Below are positions 60,641 to 64,000 of a DNA stretch of 64,000 nt, piece after piece. Positions within the stretch are counted from its first letter, which is position 1. Every line of letters begins with the position of its first letter. This stretch comes from Beroe forskalii. Its lineage: Eukaryota; Ctenophora; Nuda; Beroida; Beroidae. The notes under the pieces are model-generated. The model ran no database searches, was not told where the DNA came from, and saw only the letters and a list, made by a program, of their open reading frames with translations. The position numbers and the translations under genes are program-made. The stretch lies in NCBI GenBank assembly GCA_011033025.1, contig WFMF01000158.1, forward strand, positions 1 to 64,000, written 5' to 3'.

Positions 60641-61975
60641 ATGGCCCGGGATGGAATGGAGGAAATATCAGATCACCCACAGAAACAACTTACAGACAGC
60701 ACGGTAAGCAAGCCCCTTAGCGTCGTCCTGGTCTCCTCCGTCATCTTCATCTCCAGTCTCGCCTACGAGTTCCCCAATGCCTTCTTCCCGCTCTATAACC
60801 GAGTTCGAGATATCGACCCAATATGGAACGGGATATTCATAGGATTTTGCTGCTTGGGAGTGCTGTGTGCGTGCCTGATAACACCTCTCCTGATGAGTAC
60901 CTTCCCCACCAGGCCTTTGCTGACAGGCACTGCAATAGCTCTGGGGGTGTCCACCATGCTCTTTGCACTGATGGACCACTTCTTTGAGCCGATATTCTAC
61001 GAAGTCGTTGGCACATTCAGCAGAGTGCTGAGTGGGTGTCTGGCAGGGATCGTGGAAGTGGCTTCCTTTGCTGGTCTGGTGTCGATCTACCCTGATAAAG
61101 TGGCTACCACAACTGCCATTGGAGAGGGAGTTCTGAATGGGGCTCTGGCTTTTGGTCCCTTCATTGGGAGCGTGCTCTTCTCTCGTGGAGGGTTAAAGAA
61201 AGCTTTCATAATCCTCGGAGCCATCTTCGCTCTGTCTGGAATTCCTGCTGCTTTCAGTCCCAAACTGGACGGCCAAAAGAATGAAAAGGAAGACAGCAAT
61301 GAGCCCAACGTGATAAAACCCTCCCGGATGTCTGTTCTCAGTCCTTGGGTCCTCTTCCCCTTCCTCCACCTGACTGCAATCCAAGTGCTCAATACCTTCC
61401 ACTACCCCATCATCTCCATCTACGTGTATGATTACCTTGGAGAGGGTGTGGTCTGGACCGGCACTGCTCTCCTTCTGAACGACATCTTCATCTGCTGTGC
61501 CTCCCCAATCTGGGGCATCCTCATTGACCGCTACAACCCTTATGTGGCCATGGTGGCTTCCTCCTTCCTCATGCCCCTCAGCTACATGCTCCTTGGCCCC
61601 CTACCACTGCTCTATTTCATAGAGCCCTCCAAAACACAGCTTCTGGTGGCTCTGGCGATAATGGGCTGCATCGTCCCCATGGGCTGTATCCCAGCCATCC
61701 CCGTGGCATTCGATGTGTTCAAGACGAAGTACGGGAGTCTGCCTCAGTGGGCCTCCAACGCCCTGGTCTCCATCTACTGCTCCTCCTTCCCTCTAGGTGG
61801 CTTCATAGGCAGCACCCTGGCTGGCTTCATGGATAAGTACCTGACCTTCAGGTGGAGCACCGGAATCATTGCCCTCTTCTTCTTGGTGGAGGCTGTCGCT
61901 TGCTGCTTCTACTGCTGCACTGTACCCAAACAGAGGGACTCGGAGAGAAGACTTCTTAAAGAGGAGGGCGCATAG
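60641..61975 (+). CDS. MFS transporter, SLC18B1-like, copy 1 (intronless)
   Basis: A single frame of 444 residues with about 12 hydrophobic helices, a usual length for the family. The N half shows FFPLYNRVRDIDPIWNGIFI, a MFS first-loop region, then VASFAGLVSIYPDKVATTTA and GLNGALAFGPFIGS-type helix V sequence (GEGVLNGALAFGPFIG). A hydrophilic loop rich in Lys/Glu/Asn (about residues 206-225) separates the halves. The pattern resembles SLC18B1 and other vesicular amine/polyamine transporters, so proton-coupled export or vesicular loading is likely; the substrate is not inferable. CTCTCTTAG at 60617-60625 upstream of the ATG could be an acceptor for a 5' UTR intron. The whole gene with its upstream flank is duplicated at 63319. 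Confidence 0.8.
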   Translation: MARDGMEEISDHPQKQLTDSTVSKPLSVVLVSSVIFISSLAYEFPNAFFPLYNRVRDIDPIWNGIFIGFCCLGVLCACLITPLLMSTFPTRPLLTGTAIALGVSTMLFALMDHFFEPIFYEVVGTFSRVLSGCLAGIVEVASFAGLVSIYPDKVATTTAIGEGVLNGALAFGPFIGSVLFSRGGLKKAFIILGAIFALSGIPAAFSPKLDGQKNEKEDSNEPNVIKPSRMSVLSPWVLFPFLHLTAIQVLNTFHYPIISIYVYDYLGEGVVWTGTALLLNDIFICCASPIWGILIDRYNPYVAMVASSFLMPLSYMLLGPLPLLYFIEPSKTQLLVALAIMGCIVPMGCIPAIPVAFDVFKTKYGSLPQWASNALVSIYCSSFPLGGFIGSTLAGFMDKYLTFRWSTGIIALFFLVEAVACCFYCCTVPKQRDSERRLLKEEGA

Positions 61976-63318
61976 CCAGATGTTAAAAGGAAAGGGAAAA
62001 TCTCACATCGACTGAGAAAGACGTCATCAGGACCATTACTAGATCTGAGACGTTTAATTAATAATTGTTTCAATTTCTAATATTTCAATATGAGAATATG
62101 ACGTTTTGAAATGTCGAATTTGATAATACCGTACTAAGGAACTTACGTGCGGGTATTTTTTGTTGAAATGTTTAAGAAGGTATTTGACCATTTCTGTAGC
62201 GATTTGATTTATAGGTATTATGGTTTGCAGGTTTGATAACTTAAGAATATCACTGCTGTAAACATTCTGAATATTATGTGAATAAAATGCAACCTAATAA
62301 CTTAATAAGGAATATCACTGCAAGAAACACAAATCTGATAATGGATAATCACTACCAACAACCAAAATCATGACTCTCAGCCGCCGTATTGAGACTTAAG
62401 AATATAAAAGAACCATAAAAAGAACCATCAGTTTAGGCCTCTGGGGTTTCGGGATCCAGGAAAGTTGGAGTCAGGAAGTTTCCCAATGGACCATTTGAAG
62501 TTATGGCTAGGAACTAGGGAATTAGGATGGGGTATCAATTGGAGAAGCAGAAACCCAATGGTTTATTGACACGTATTAATATTCCAGATTCCTCTTAAAT
62601 TTATTAAAGATATTCCAAATAACTTTTCCAACATTAGAATTTTGTTGCAAGTTTGAACAATAAGTTATGTACCTACTATGTTCTGATTTTGAAATCAAAT
62701 TTGATAATACAGTCCATTGAAAATAAAGAAAAGTCAGATAATCAAATACTATACTTATTCTTGTGGCTTTGCAGAGACCTTTAATACTTTAAAATGTTGA
62801 ATTTAGAATGTCAGAGTTTTAAGTTTTCTGAGATTCACCTCCTTAAAAAGAGCTTTACATATTACCATTGCATAGGTCATGTACAACTAAAGATACTGAA
62901 AGTTACGCAATAAACATAACACAGAATAGTTAATTGATGTCCTTAAACCGCCTATTTTTTCTGAGGGAAATTCAGTTGGGAGGAGTTGCTTTTACGTTGT
63001 GGGAGAAGTGAGGGTTCCGGCGAGCTTTCTCAAAGTTGCGACTTCTCGAACGCCCAGAATAATAATATCGTTTTAATGCGTTGTTTTCAGATAGTATATT
63101 TTGTTCGCGATACTGGATTAGAAATTTTTCCTTTGATGTTTAAAAAAGCTTAACTAGAACCTAACGGCATAAATCTACCGAATATACTCGTTTATTCACT
63201 TCAATTAACTTATTAATGATTAGAGGTATACTCTGGAGATTATGTAAATAAAAAATCATTAATAAAGAATGACTTCAAAATACCTACCCAATTTCTCTCT
63301 TAGATATACGAAATAACC
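61976..63318. other. spacer between the tandem MFS copies
   Basis: 3' flank of copy 1, then from about 62770 a copy of the 60163-60640 upstream flank, starting at GCAGAGACCTTTAATACTTT. The second flank has an extra block of about 80 bases near 62815-62890. No other gene was seen. Confidence 0.75.
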
Positions 63319-64000
63319 ATGGCCCGGGATGGAATGGAGGAAATCTCAGAACACCCACAGAAACAACTTACAGACAGCACGGTAAGCAAGCCCCTTAGCG
63401 TCGTCCTGGTCTCCTCCGTCATCTTCATCTCCAGTCTCGCCTACGAGTTCCCTAATGCCTTCTTCCCGCTCTATAACCGAGCACGAGATATCGACCCGAT
63501 ATGGAATGGGATATTCATAGGTTTCTGCTGCTTGGGAGTGCTGTGCGCGTGCCTGATAACGCCTCTCCTGATGAGTACTTTCCCCACCAGGCCTCTGCTG
63601 ACGGGCACAGCAATAGCTCTGGGGGTGTCCACCATGCTCTTTGCACTGATGGACCACTTCTTTGAGCCGATATTCTACGAGATCGTTGGCACATTCAGCA
63701 GAGTGCTGAGTGGGTGTCTGGCAGGGATCGTGGAAGTGGCATCCTTTGCTGGTCTGGTGTCAATCTACCCTGAAAAAGTGGCCACCACAACTGCCATTGG
63801 AGAGGGAGTTCTGAATGGAGCCCTGGCTTTTGGTCCCTTCATTGGGAGCGTGCTCTTCTCTCGTGGAGGGTTAAAGAAAGCTTTCATAATCCTCGGAGCA
63901 ATCTTCGCTCTGTCTGGTATTCCTGCTGCTTTCAGTCCCAAACTGGACGGCCAAAAGAATGAAAAGGAAGACAGCAATGAGCCCAACGTGATAAAACCCT
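63319..64000 (+). CDS. MFS transporter, SLC18B1-like, copy 2 (3' end outside the window)
   Basis: Starts with the same MARDGMEEIS as copy 1, and 682 bases are present before the window ends. Differences are few and mostly silent: for example NRVRDID becomes NRARDID and SIYPDKV becomes SIYPEKV. The frame is open throughout. The spacing from copy 1 start is 2678 bases. The low divergence points to a recent tandem duplication or gene conversion with both copies under coding constraint. Cut at the end of the central hydrophilic loop. Confidence 0.88.
   Translation, partial: MARDGMEEISEHPQKQLTDSTVSKPLSVVLVSSVIFISSLAYEFPNAFFPLYNRARDIDPIWNGIFIGFCCLGVLCACLITPLLMSTFPTRPLLTGTAIALGVSTMLFALMDHFFEPIFYEIVGTFSRVLSGCLAGIVEVASFAGLVSIYPEKVATTTAIGEGVLNGALAFGPFIGSVLFSRGGLKKAFIILGAIFALSGIPAAFSPKLDGQKNEKEDSNEPNVIKP

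Overview
This is eukaryotic nuclear DNA from an animal. The genes are split by GT..AG introns, and the content is metazoan: rhodopsin-type receptors with LDLa repeats, a choline transporter, secreted proteins built from ShK modules, sushi and PAN/Apple domains, GAPR-1-like CAP proteins, an F-box/LRR protein, GINS subunit PSF1 and an MFS transporter. The abundance of ShK modules with acidic linkers, and LDLa-GPCRs, suggests an early-branching animal, most likely a cnidarian or possibly a placozoan. That is inference; no rRNA or mitochondrial marker is present. Exon structures below were assembled by hand from splice sites, reading phase and domain continuity.

Layout. 1-8.4 kb: two paralogous LDLa-repeat GPCR genes on the minus strand, the first cut by the window edge and carrying apparent frame breaks. 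9.2-10.2 kb: the last three exons of PSF1 (GINS1) on the plus strand. 10.2-18.6 kb: gene-poor, with a 30-bp minisatellite and a 378-bp dispersed repeat. 18.6-24.2 kb (minus): a sushi + PAN/Apple secreted protein, an intronless high-affinity choline transporter, and two orphan phase-1 exons (one ShK) on either side of the transporter. 24.3-28.2 kb: a 3.9-kb foldback element, two arms of about 1.75 kb around a 0.36-kb centre, bounded by a 6-bp direct repeat. 28.3-41.8 kb (minus): a 24-exon gene for a secreted protein of 16 ShK domains, and upstream of it a shorter paralogue with 6 ShK domains. 42.3-46.7 kb: a CpG-rich array of about 128 copies of a 28-bp unit, interrupted by a duplicated 230-bp module. 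49.4-53.2 kb: two tandem five-exon CAP genes (plus). 54.1-59.3 kb (minus): an F-box/LRR gene whose splice sites are embedded in short tandem repeats. 60.6-64 kb: two tandem copies of an intronless MFS transporter (plus), the second cut by the window end.

The genes do not form a pathway. The region is shaped by duplication at every scale: tandem gene pairs (GPCR, ShK, CAP, MFS), exon duplication by symmetrical phase-1 modules, and minisatellites that have captured splice sites. The most notable items are the 16-module ShK gene and its truncated paralogue, the foldback element, the alternating purine-pyrimidine array, and the donor and acceptor minisatellites in the F-box/LRR gene.
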